Origin: Strigomonas culicis | Taxonomy: Eukaryota > Euglenozoa > Kinetoplastea > Trypanosomatida > Trypanosomatidae | DNA: 26,381 bases | Direction: 5' to 3' | NCBI GenBank assembly: GCA_000482145.1 | Contig: AUXH01000240.1 | Coordinates: forward strand, 1-26,381 | Shown here: positions 17,357 through 26,381 of the stretch, piece by piece | Layout: each line of letters opens with the position of its first letter | Numbering within the stretch: position 1 is the stretch's first letter | Made by a program: the position numbers and the translations under genes | Notes under the pieces: generated by a model | Database searches by the model: none | What the model saw: only the letters and a program-made list of their open reading frames with translations | What the model was told of the DNA's origin: nothing

Positions 17357-18960
17357 TCAAGGCGTCGGTGGTAGATTGATTTTCGTGGTAGCCGTTGTCG
17401 TCGTGGTGGTCGTGGTGCTGAGGCTGCTGAAGCTCGTGCCGCTGATGCAGCTACCTGCCCAGTCAAACTGACTGTGCGGTGCCGCATTCACATTATTACT
17501 ATTATTATTACTATTAATATTATTATAATTGCTATTGAAACGCGACGCAGCCTTGCGCTGAGGAGACGGTGTGCGGCCGTGGTTGGACTTGAAAGAAGTC
17601 GAGGAAGACGCATTCGGATTATTATTATTATTATTATTCACGTTGTGTTTGTTTGGCAAGAAAAGGGGCCGGTCGTCCTTTTGTGGCGGTCGCACGGCGG
17701 CGGTGGTGGGGACCACAATCGGCGGCGTGGGGTTGCTACTGTCCGTGTTGCTGCTATTATTTGGGACGTGCAGCGGGGAGCTGTGCACGGACAAAGTACT
17801 ATCACTACTAGGCACGCTCTGGATGTGATTCGACAGGGAGTGGGGTGCCAGCGAGCTCGTCGTTTCCGCCGGCTGATGCGGCGGTGGTGGCGAGAAGAAG
17901 GACGCCAGGCGCTGCTTCAGGCTCTGGCTCTGCGCGTTCTCGTCCAGGTCGTCCGTGTTCGTGTGAAGGAGATGGAGCGGCTTGTAATGTGTCGCACTCG
18001 TGTTGCTGTTGTGGCAGTGCTTGAGCTGGCTCCGCCGCCGCCGCCCATCGGGGCTGAAAACGCGCTTTCCCTTGGCATCCGACTGTGCGGCGCCCGCCGC
18101 GCGGCCGCTGCGCCGCCACATCGGTTCGCTGTGCGGCGCCGCACGCGCCATGGAGCCCCGCCGCGCCTCGGCGTCATCCACATCCTCTCCTTCTTCCTCA
18201 TCGTCGTCGTCGTCGTCGTCGTCGTCGCAGTCGGAGAGAAAAGGAATGTTCTGGAGAATGAGCGTCTGCCGCCGCGTCTCCGGCTGCGGCGGGTGCGGCC
18301 GGTGCTTGTTGTTGTTGCTGTTCTGGGTCGTCCGCTGGTTGCCATCCTGGGTGTCAAGGCCCAGGAGCGGCTCACCCAGCGGCCCCTGCCCCGCGTTCAT
18401 CTTGTGCTGCTGCACAATCGCGGAGGTTCGCTGCTCCTCCAGGCTCGTCCGCGGTGTGTCCCAACTGACAATGTAGTCCACACCAAAGGCGCCGTTCTTT
18501 AGCGCTAACACAAAGGACGACTTCTTCTCCTCCGTCATCAGGTTGTTGCTGTTCATGCTGCTGTTCGTGCGGTTGTTCGCGTTCATCGGGCTCTGCGAGC
18601 GCAGCCGCGCCGCAATCTCATTGAAGGGGGAGGACGACCGCAGCTGCTGCTGCTGCGCCGGCGGTGGCGGGTGCGCGTATTGGTCCTTGAAGGTGATGGA
18701 CCCCTTCAACACCGCGGAGCCAGCCGTCGCCGTGCTGGCCGTGCTACTGGTGCGCTCCCCGAGGGCGGAGTTCGGTTGCAAGCTGTGGGGGCTGCTGCTG
18801 CGGGTGGGGCTGCCCGCGCGGAGACCACGACCACTGCGCGTCGCGTACAAGCGCGGCGTATCCTCCGCTTCCTCTTGCTCTGCACTGCGCACAAAAGACA
18901 CGCGGCGCCCGGGGAGTGACGACGCCTTGCGGCTGTTCACCATGCTGGGATTCGTGTTCG

Positions 18961-19002
<42 letters not shown>

Positions 19003-21145
19003 TGGTACTAGTAGTCGTATTGTTATTGTTGTGGCTGCTCGTGTTGTTGAAGGGCGCGCCGATGCGCTGCTGCGAGGGCCGCGTCGGGTTGGCGTGGTCG
19101 GGGGAGCAGCTTCGGATGCGCTTCACACTCGATGGGGCGTCGTTGGCGGGGCTGATTGTTCGATAGTGCTCGAGGTCGCGCTCACTGCCTTCGTAATAGT
19201 CGTAAAAGGTGTGGCGGTCATGCGTGGCTGTCGCACCACCCCCCTGCTCCTTCTTCGCTGCCGGCTTCGGCGGCGTGGCGGTGCTCGACGGGGCGTGGCC
19301 CGGCAGCGTGCTCCGCCACCTGCGCTTCAGCAGCGACCCCGCCGAGGTGGGTGGGCTCCGGCCGTACGGGCTGCTGCGGCGGGCGCTGGCTGTATCCGTG
19401 TGGCTGCTCGCCACCCCGACAGGGCTCTGGTCGAAGAACGTGATGTTCTGCCCGAACAGGAGACTGCTGTGCTGCGGCCGGTGCGGCGTGGCGGTCGCGG
19501 TCGTTGGGTCGACCGCGTCGTCCGTGTTTACGTCCTCGACGAGCGGCTTCCACTTCTGGAGCGACGACGCAAAGTGGCTGTGCTGGGGCGTTGGCAGCGT
19601 GGCTGCAGCCGCCGCCCGCGCCTCCCCCCCCTCCGCGCCGCCGCCGAGGTGGGGCGCTGGGGACCCATGCAGTGATGCAAAGTACAGCGTCGCGACGTCG
19701 CGGCCGCTGCGGATGCCCTCTGCGCTGTCCAGTGTGCGGTCCGGCCTCCCCGCGCCGTCCGCGGCGGTCTTGCGGCCGCGCTTGAGCGGGGCCACCGCGC
19801 CGCCGCTCGTCTGCGTGGTGGCGCGTGTGGCAGCCGCGGAGGGGCCGTCCAGGCTGACCAGCTTCAGGTTCGTCGGCAGCGCGAAGAGCGGCGGGACGGT
19901 GTCGATGTCCGCGCTGGGACTGCCAGTGCTCGTCCCACCCGCGCTCGCCAGGTTCGCCTTCTTCGGCTCGTCGTCGACGGCCGACTTCGTGAAGGCGCGC
20001 GAGCGTACAGCGGCGGTCTGCGCGTCGGCGAACGGCGGCGGCGTCGGCTGCGGGTGGCGCGACCTCCCATCCGGCGCCGGCGCCGGATGGGGGGTCTTGG
20101 CCGCCGCCCGCGCGGCGGGCGGCGTAAAGCCCCGCTCCGCCTCCAACCCGTGTGGCAGCGGCGACAGCAGGCACGGCGCATGGGGTGTGCCGTGCGGCCG
20201 CGCGGCGTGGGTGAAGATGTGAACGCGGCTCTGCGTGCCGAGCGGCTCGGTGACGGGCGCTATGTCAGAGTGCGGGAGCAGCAGGCCCACCGCGTGGGCG
20301 CCGGAGCCGCTCGCCGTCTCCTTCGCGTTCGCGCGATAGGCATCCTCCGTCACGGTCGTCGTGGTGGCCGAGGTGATCGCGGTGCTCACGTGCTCCGGGG
20401 TGCAGCCATGCGTCCCGCCTGGATCCGCCTCCTTGCTCTTCCGCCGCTTCGGCTTCGCCTCCAGCTCTGCCGCGACGGCGGTGGCGGCCGCCTCCGGCGG
20501 CAGCAGCTCCAGCAGTCGCTGTTCCTTCTGCTTCTCCGCCTCGTGCTCCGCTCGCTTGTCGCTGTCGTGCGTCGCGCGGTGCAGCTTTGCGCGCAGGGCG
20601 GTCAGCACCGGCGCCGCGACGTCGCGCGGGGTGGGTATCGTGTGGGGCCGGCCGTGGTGCGCGGGGTTGGGGTGGCGCACACCAGGCGCCTCCGCCGCGC
20701 CGAGATGCAACGCCGGCGGCTCGTGCCGCGACGGCAGCGCCGCGTGGCGCGCGGACGGCGGCGGCGATGGGGCGATCGGAGCCTCCTTCAACGGTGTCAG
20801 CTCCTTCGCGCGCTTCTTGTCCGGGCGCTTCACCTTCGCTGTCATGTCCTTACTCTTCCTGAAGGTCGGCGTCAGTGGGTGCACCTTGTTGTGGTTGCGC
20901 ACCGCGGATGCAGTACCACTACTATTCACATCGTTCGCCGTGCTATTATTATTGTTTATATTCGTATGCGTGTTAGTGCTCTGGAAAAGTTGAAGATCGG
21001 AACGGGAGTTGGTGTTGGTGTAGTTGGTGCGTAGGCTCTGCGCCCCGCCACCGTGCTGCACACTCAAGAGGCTGTCTTCACTTGTAGCGATGGTGCACGC
21101 CGCTCCACTGTCGCTGACACTCGTGTTCTCTTCATGCGGGTGCAG

Positions 21146-21204
<59 letters not shown>

Positions 21205-22459
21205 GCGGCCTCATACTGGTCGTGGTGATGGTGGTGTCCGCGGGCGCCTCCAGCGCCGCCGGGTCCAACGCACTGATCGCCGGCGCAGTCAGAGAGGACG
21301 ACGTTGTGGTCGTGGTGGTCGTCGTCGTCGCGGAGGCGGAGCCCTCCATGATCATACCCATGATTGCACTGGGATGCATATTAGTGCTATTATTATTATT
21401 AGTATTATTATTATTGTTATGATCCGTGGTGCCATCCGTTGCCGTCGCTTTCTCATCCGCCATGACACGCTTTAGTACATCGGAGGTGTGGCGGGCCCAG
21501 GTCAGCGTCTTTGGAGTGTCCTTCCCACTGTTATTATTAGTATGAGGTGTATCTGCATCCGCATCGACCTGCGGCCGTGCGAGCGGTGAGAGCTCCGCCA
21601 CCGGCGGCCCGGCGCTCAGCGCGAACCCCGCCGCGCCGCCGGTGATGCTGGCGCTGCCATAATGGTTGTAGTTGTAGCCATAGCTGCTCGTGCTGTTACT
21701 GCGCGTAGTGTCAATGCTGTTGTGGTGCGTCATGGTGTCCGACGTGAGGCTGCCGTAGGGGTGGTACGGGCTGCCCGCACTGCTGGAGGGGCTCTGCACC
21801 GCCACCGTCGGCCGCCGCACGCCGGCTCCATCGCGGGTGCCGCTCTGGAAACTCGCGCTGGTCGTGAAGCTGTCGACCGACCGGTACGCACGCGGCGGCG
21901 GGCACCAGTGCACGAACGGCACGACCGCCGCGGCCGCGCGCGGGTCGGGGTCGGTGCGCTTCTGGTACTCGTGACTGCGCTGCCGCTCCTCCGCGCGGCT
22001 GCCGCCGAGCCCCACCGGGCTGCTGGGGATGGACGGCAGCAGCGCCTCCGCGGCGGCCGCGAGCGTCGCGCGTGGCGGCGTCTGCGCCTGGTTCCGCTTC
22101 TTCGCCGCGCCGCGCGGGCGAGAATGGTGGGAGTGGGGGTGGCCGGTGGGCACCACGGCGTTCTGGTGCTCTTCCTTTTCCTCATCGTTGTCGTGCTCCG
22201 CGTTGTCTGGCGCGATGCCGTCGGCCGCTGGTACGTCTCCGTGGTGCGGCTCCGCCCGCCCTCCACCGCCGCCGTGGTGCTCCTGTGCTATCTTGTGCAG
22301 CTGACTGGGGACGCCTGCGACCTCCTCGGAGGAGTGCAGCACGACATGGCGGCGGTAACTCTCATTGCAGCAGTCGGGCTCATTGTTCATGTTGTCGTTC
22401 GTCGAGCCATCGACAATGGAGCCATCTTCATGGAGTAGGTTGGAAGAATCCGTATCCAT
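17357..22459 (-). CDS. Large low-complexity protein with Asn/Asp/Thr runs and an RVSF motif
   Basis: This 1700-residue protein is mostly predicted disorder: rich in Ser, Thr, Pro, Asn, His and Ala, with no transmembrane segment or signal peptide. Pure Asn runs occur at about 420-438 and 1154-1166, with shorter ones near 1614 and 1640-1680. An Asp/Glu block is at about 1412-1430 and Thr runs are near 377-386 and 1686-1694. Short conserved-looking pieces are GRRVSF (1184-1189; RVSF fits the PP1-docking R/K-V-x-F consensus), two copies of ITF-x-DQ (NITFFDQ 1005-1011 and SITFKDQ 1254-1260), many S/T-P sites, basic KRPDKKRAKEL (about 545-560), and a more ordered-looking patch (about 1310-1370, VLALKNGAFGVDYIVSWDTP). 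These suggest a phosphorylation-regulated scaffold, perhaps of nucleus or cytoskeleton, but I recognise no family. The single uninterrupted GC-rich frame of 5.1 kb leaves no doubt that it is coding. Start chosen: first ATG, after a plausible acceptor. Confidence 0.85.
18199..18226 (-). repeat. GAC/GAT trinucleotide repeat encoding an Asp run
   Basis: A GTC/TCG-type triplet array on the plus strand encodes about ten consecutive Asp residues near 1412-1421 of the large protein, followed by a Glu/Asp block. Confidence 0.75.
18962..19001 (-). repeat. AAT trinucleotide repeat encoding an Asn run
   Basis: About 40 bases of ATT on the plus strand are read as thirteen AAT codons in the large protein (about residues 1154-1166). 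The run is pure AAT inside an otherwise GC-rich frame. Confidence 0.85.
21146..21203 (-). repeat. Long AAT trinucleotide repeat encoding an Asn run
   Basis: About 58 bases of ATT on the plus strand give about 19 consecutive Asn codons (residues about 420-438), all AAT. This is the longest coding microsatellite in the window, and its length probably varies between strains. Confidence 0.88.
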
Positions 22460-22594
22460 ATAAAAAGAAAGATTTTCCTTTTTTTTTCCTTTTTTCTTCT
22501 TTCTTTGTATTCCGTCTGTTTCGGTTTTTTTTTTTATATTTTAATAAGTATATATTAAAAAAAAATTCTTTCTTTTTTCCTCGTACTGTAGTTA

Positions 22595-22660
22595 CTTGTT
22601 TTCCAATTTTTTTTACGTATGAGTATAAGAAAAGAAAAACAAACAAGACAAAGAATAATA
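22595..22660 (-). promoter_or_regulatory. Predicted spliced-leader acceptor for the large protein gene
   Basis: A T-rich pyrimidine stretch on the minus strand (about 22660-22615) is followed by the first AG near 22596-22595, about 135 bases before the ATG at 22459. Other AGs follow, so the exact site is uncertain. Confidence 0.4.
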
Positions 22661-24266
22661 TGATGGCGTGGCCACAGTGGCGAGACCGTCAATGATAAGT
22701 ACAGATGTTCAACGAGAAAAAAACAACAACAATTACAAACAAAAGAAAAAACGGAAGGATTGAGAGTAAAAAGGAAAACAAATAGACCCCCCCAAAGAAG
22801 AAATAATAACTTGCAACAATTGAAACTTGTAGAAGCAAAATAAATCGAACGAAAAAAATGAACAAAGAGTTTTTATTGCAAAGGAATATGTGCGGAAGTG
22901 CTGATAAATCAAAATAATAATAAAAAAATCAATAATCAAACAAAAACGCCAATAACAACAGTACCAAAACAATATATATTAAAGAAATGTGGATAACAAA
23001 ATGAAAAAAGGTATCTGCGAGAGAAATTTATATAAGAGTCTTGTTTATATATGAAAATTAAAGTAAGAACAAATTGAAAAAAAAACAAGAAAAAAAAAGA
23101 AGTAAACGAAAAAGAAAAGCGCAAATAATAGCACAGAAAATGAAATGCAATATGAAGAAAGAAGTATGACAGTGGGGTGTTCAAAGAGTGAAAACAAAAA
23201 AAAAACAAATAAACAATTACGAATGATCGAACCTTAAAGAGTCAATGTATGAAAGGCTTCGGTACAATTCTTTCTTCTTCCTTTTCTTTGAAAAAAAAAA
23301 ACGAGAGACTACTAACCACCCTCTCCAAAAATAATATATATATATTATATATATATATCTATTCTCTTTGCTTATATAATGACAAACAAAAAAAATGACA
23401 GAACAGTAGAACAAAAGGAAAGATAACTATCTACTTCCAAATACACAGAAAAATATATGTATAGTAAAACTGTATCTCCTTTTTTTGTTGTATACAGTCC
23501 CTTCTTTTCTTTTTCTTTGTGAAGAGCTATTCTTTGCCTTTGTTTTGTGAAAGGATGTCTTGCAATAATTATTGTTTTATGATTTATGATAACCTATGGT
23601 CAAATTCAACCGGATATATATGTATGTATATGGATATATATATGTATATATTCTAAGACAACTTATTATGTGTATTAATTTGAGTTCACTCTTCTTTAAT
23701 TGTTTTTTCTTTCTTTTCTTGTTTATTATTTTATCACGTTATTGCACAGATACGTGGTGCGTGAGCACTTTGGAGACAACAATACGAATGGGAAAGAAGA
23801 AAGTGCAAACAGTGAATAATTAAAACAAAAAAAAACAGAGAGACAATTCAAAAAGGAACAATAACAGGGTTATTAACGGATCAAACAACAACAAAATGAA
23901 CTAATGGAGAAAAAGCTTATCTGTTCTCCTTTAAAAGAACAAAGAAATAAAAAAGTGAGTGGAAAAAAAAAGATCAAGGCAATGGAAGGAAGTAAATACA
24001 AAAACAAAAAACAAAGAAAAACACAAATAAATAAGAAATGGGTGAAAAAAAAAGTAAAAACAAAAAGTAAAAGAATATTTGGTATCCCTTGAGTTCAAGA
24101 TAACGTATATATGAAGAGTGAGAGAAGGGGAAGGAGGCAACAACATTCTCCAATACCACAGAAGAAGTATTCCTGTGTATATATAAAGCTTTAACACATA
24201 AATTCACAATCTTTTTTTCTTTGCTTACTGTTATTGTTTAATCCTCATTCGCTCTGTTCATCCTCG
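22661..24266. other. AT-rich spacer, 3' UTR of the LYR gene
   Basis: About 1.6 kb of AT-rich sequence. It is strongly A-rich on the plus strand at 22700-23220 and 23820-24080, hence U-rich in the transcript. An AT alternation occurs at 23334-23358 and ATAT/GTAT runs at 23613-23652. No GC-rich island and no credible frame are present. Confidence 0.6.
23334..23358. repeat. AT-alternating, near-palindromic tract
   Basis: Two blocks of alternating AT joined by a TT step form a self-complementary stretch of about 25 bases in the 3' UTR/intergenic region. It could form a weak hairpin, but it is probably simple repeat sequence. Confidence 0.65.
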
Positions 24267-25271
24267 TCATTTTGCCATATCCGGCGGCGGCGGCGGGCGG
24301 CGGACAATATCGTCCTCCCGCAGCTCTACCTTGAAGTCCTTTGCATCCTTCTGATCCCGCCAGTGGTGCGCCCCGCTCGTGGGCGAGAGCCCCTGACGGT
24401 GCTCCGACTCGCGACCTGGCTGCACATCCGTGAACTGTTGAAACTGCATGCGGCTGATCTCCGGGTCATAGACCTCCTCCATGTACGTCTTCACGTCCTG
24501 TCCGGTGTTCTTCGGCATCGTCATGATGTCGTACTCATAGCTCTTGGAGTCCGTAAAGTTGTGGTGCTTCTGTATCACGTAGATGGCGCGCCGGCACTCC
24601 TCGATGCACTCATCAATGAGGAGCTTCTCCGTTGCCGCCGCGCGCCGACGGAAAGCGAAGCGCGCGTAGGCAATGAGGCTGCGGCGCCGGACGCTCTTGA
24701 AGTGTACAAGGCCCTTCAGCGTCTGGCGGTACAGCAGCAGCACGAGTGAGCGGTGCTCATCACTGGGGGTGTACTCCCACGCCGCGCGCGGCCGCGCGGC
24801 ATCAGTCGGATCGCGCGGCATCTGATCTGCATCGAAGTGCTCGTCGAAGGCGCGCGCGACTTCTTCCTGTCGCTGTCGCTGCTCACGCGCGCGCTGGCGC
24901 ACGGCGAGTTCATAGCTGACCGGCCGTCGCTTCGTCCCCGCGGCGGGGGACGGCGCCAGTAGCACATCGTCGACGTCGGGCTGCAGTGGCACCGCGCCGC
25001 TCGAGAACTGATGTTGCTGTTGTTGCTGCTGCGGTGTGGATGAGGGCGGCGCGAGCGACATGCCGCGTCCACGGCCACCGAGGCCGGCCGCCGCGTCGGC
25101 CATCGTCGTGTGGTAGTGTTGGGCGCCGCCGCCACCGCGCGCGGCCGCCGTTGGTGGTGGCGGCGTGCGCGGGTTACAGGAGGGGGCTTGGCTGCTTCCG
25201 AGGCTGTTTACGGTGTAGGCAAGTTTTGCAAAGACCTGCTTCCACACATACAGAGGTGCAGACGACCGCAT
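24267..25271 (-). CDS. LYR-motif (Complex1_LYR) protein, probably mitochondrial
   Basis: This 334-residue protein has a central LYR domain at about 172-240. Its first helix reads HRSLVLLLYRQTLKGL (173-188) with L180-Y181-R182. A basic second helix with the downstream conserved Phe follows (ARFAFRRR, 203-210), then a third helix (TEKLLIDECIEECRRAIYVI). LYR proteins bind the mitochondrial acyl carrier protein and act in Fe-S cluster assembly, respiratory complex assembly or mitoribosome biogenesis. The usual size is 80-150 residues, so this is an unusually long member. The N-terminal 170 residues are Pro/Gly/Gln-rich (PQQQQQQ, 80-86) with a possible targeting peptide (MRSSAPLYVWKQVFAKLAY). A C-terminal extension of about 95 residues follows the domain and ends in a Pro run (326-330). 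The ATG at 25271 keeps the targeting-like segment; M57 or M71 are weaker alternatives. The specific target is unknown. Confidence 0.78.
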   Translation of the reverse strand: MRSSAPLYVWKQVFAKLAYTVNSLGSSQAPSCNPRTPPPPTAAARGGGGAQHYHTTMADAAAGLGGRGRGMSLAPPSSTPQQQQQQHQFSSGAVPLQPDVDDVLLAPSPAAGTKRRPVSYELAVRQRAREQRQRQEEVARAFDEHFDADQMPRDPTDAARPRAAWEYTPSDEHRSLVLLLYRQTLKGLVHFKSVRRRSLIAYARFAFRRRAAATEKLLIDECIEECRRAIYVIQKHHNFTDSKSYEYDIMTMPKNTGQDVKTYMEEVYDPEISRMQFQQFTDVQPGRESEHRQGLSPTSGAHHWRDQKDAKDFKVELREDDIVRRPPPPPDMAK

Positions 25272-25302
25272 CTCCTGTTGCGTTCTTTTCTGTGACTTTG
25301 TT

Positions 25303-25435
25303 CTATTTTTTTTTTTTTAGTCAGAAACGCAAAGCGACACATATACACATACACAGATACACACACACACACACACACATATATCAAAGAAAAGAAAATA
25401 GAAAGATAGAGAGAGAGAGAGAGACAAGGAATGAG
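25303..25435 (-). promoter_or_regulatory. Predicted spliced-leader acceptor for the LYR gene, with an intervening GT repeat
   Basis: A CT-rich tract on the minus strand (25435-25385, including CT repeats at 25424-25408) is separated from the first AG (25304-25303) by about 80 bases. That interval holds (GT)n at 25379-25360 and an A-rich stretch. Several AGs follow before the ATG at 25271. The unusually long tract-to-AG distance makes the site uncertain. Confidence 0.4.
25360..25379. repeat. (CA)n microsatellite, (GT)n on the coding strand
   Basis: Ten CA units lie between the CT-rich tract and the predicted acceptor of the LYR gene. It reads as GT on the coding strand, like the other two arrays in the window. 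Confidence 0.85.
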
Positions 25436-26381
25436 AACATACATTGAACCTTTTGTTCTAGAAAAAAAAGTGAGACTCATAACATATATAGTAGAAATAA
25501 TAATAATAATAATAACACTAATACTACTAGTGTTGAAGAGAATACTATAATTAAAAAATGAAAAAAGGAAAAAGAAAAAAAAAGAAAGCAAAATTAGGTA
25601 ATACAACACTATTGCAGTGCATAATATCAGTATTATGACTATGCATCTATCTGTTTTTGTTCTGTTTTGCTTTGTTTTATGTTAATGACATATATACTTA
25701 GCAAGTCCCTATATGAGTATATATAATAGAAAACAATAAAACAAACAAAAAAAAACACTACATCTTTTTTTATTATTAAAAAACGCTTTCGGAACAAATG
25801 GGAAAAAGAAAAAAAAATACACACACACACAAAAAAAAAAGAATTTATTATGCTGATGGTGGCCATAACTGTTTATTTGTTAGCAATAAAAATGCAAAAC
25901 AAAAACAAGAGCCAACAACAATAAAAAGTATAAAAAAAATGAGCGTCGTTCTATTACATTCTCTAAAGGGAAACCTTTAAAAGAAGGGCAGCGAATACAA
26001 CAATAAAAAAAAAGAAAAGAAAAACAAAAAATAAAATAGATATAGCTATACATTAATATATATATATATATTTGTGTTTAATTATATTATATAATAGATA
26101 CAGGTTTCTGTAATCCAACCGTCATGTCCATGTCAAAAAAAGAAAAAAAAAGAAAAAATAATAGGAAGCGAGAAATAAAAAAAACATAAATCTGTCTTTT
26201 TTTGAATGTTTCAAATTGAGAGACCACTACACATGTAGTGTCTATCGAAAAGAAAAAAAAGGAGAATATTATTTTTGTCTTTCTATGTGTACAACAGGTT
26301 AGATGCGTTTTTTTTTGTTTTAATGGAGATTGGATCCAAAAAAAAAGACGCCAAAAAAAAAAGGAAAATGGAAAAAAAACA
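25436..26381. other. AT-rich upstream spacer
   Basis: About 950 bases of AT-rich sequence with an AAT run (25498-25515), A homopolymers and AT alternations (26058-26071). It is presumably the 3' UTR of a minus-strand gene starting beyond the right edge. I see no gene in it. Confidence 0.55.

Noticed and set aside
17474..22438. Several plus-strand frames of 200-340 codons inside the large gene
   Set aside because: They are shadows of one continuous 1700-codon frame. The ATT repeats simply translate as Ile or Leu runs in these frames.
23904..24207. Overlapping short frames on both strands before the LYR gene
   Set aside because: They are Lys-rich on plus and Phe/Tyr-rich on minus, the mirror images expected from A-rich DNA.
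1..26381. tRNA, rRNA, snoRNA cluster or transposable element
   Set aside because: I saw no cloverleaf-like GC-rich segments with a T-loop consensus, no reverse transcriptase or transposase-like protein, and no long terminal or inverted repeats. A covariance-model search could still find short RNAs that I cannot.
1..26381. Transcription strand-switch or centromere-like region
   Set aside because: Every supported gene is on the minus strand, so no switch is present. AT-rich spacers alone are not evidence for either.

Overview
This window looks like nuclear DNA of a trypanosomatid (Kinetoplastea). Every gene I can support lies on the minus strand and none has an intron. The coding islands are GC-rich and are separated by very AT-rich spacers full of A/T homopolymers. 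Just 5' of most start codons, on the coding strand, is a long polypyrimidine tract followed by the first AG, the usual signature of spliced-leader trans-splicing in a polycistronic unit. A cyclopropane fatty acid synthase gene argues against genus Trypanosoma and for a Leishmania/Crithidia/Strigomonas-like lineage. I cannot name the genus. No strand switch, tRNA, rRNA, transposon or CRISPR array is visible.

In transcription order (right to left) the genes are as follows. A LYR-motif, probably mitochondrial protein (25271-24267). A 1700-residue low-complexity protein with Asn, Asp and Thr runs and a PP1-type RVSF motif (22459-17357). A cyclopropane-fatty-acyl-phospholipid synthase split by a one-base frameshift (14584-13108). 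Translation factor eIF2 beta (12097-11102). Mitochondrial ribosomal protein mL49 (10567-9728). A small secreted or membrane-anchored glycoprotein (8874-8329). A 77-residue single-pass membrane protein (5837-5604). Two divergent paralogous four-pass membrane proteins (5163-4078 and 3751-2576). A divergent, cysteine-less E2/UBC-like protein (2221-1223). A degenerate J-domain protein without the HPD motif (999-379). The left edge, 1-37, is an (AG)n run that is probably the polypyrimidine tract of the next gene outside the window.

The genes do not form a functional operon in the bacterial sense; co-transcription is the kinetoplastid default. Two local themes stand out. Four consecutive genes (8874 to 2576) all encode membrane or secreted proteins, including the tandem four-pass pair. 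The mL49 and LYR proteins both point to the mitochondrion. Spacers are long (about 2.5 kb at 5838-8328, 2.8 kb at 14585-17356, 1.8 kb at 22460-24266) and mostly form 3' UTRs, which in these organisms are the main sites of gene regulation. All three (CA)n microsatellites read as (GT)n on the coding strand.
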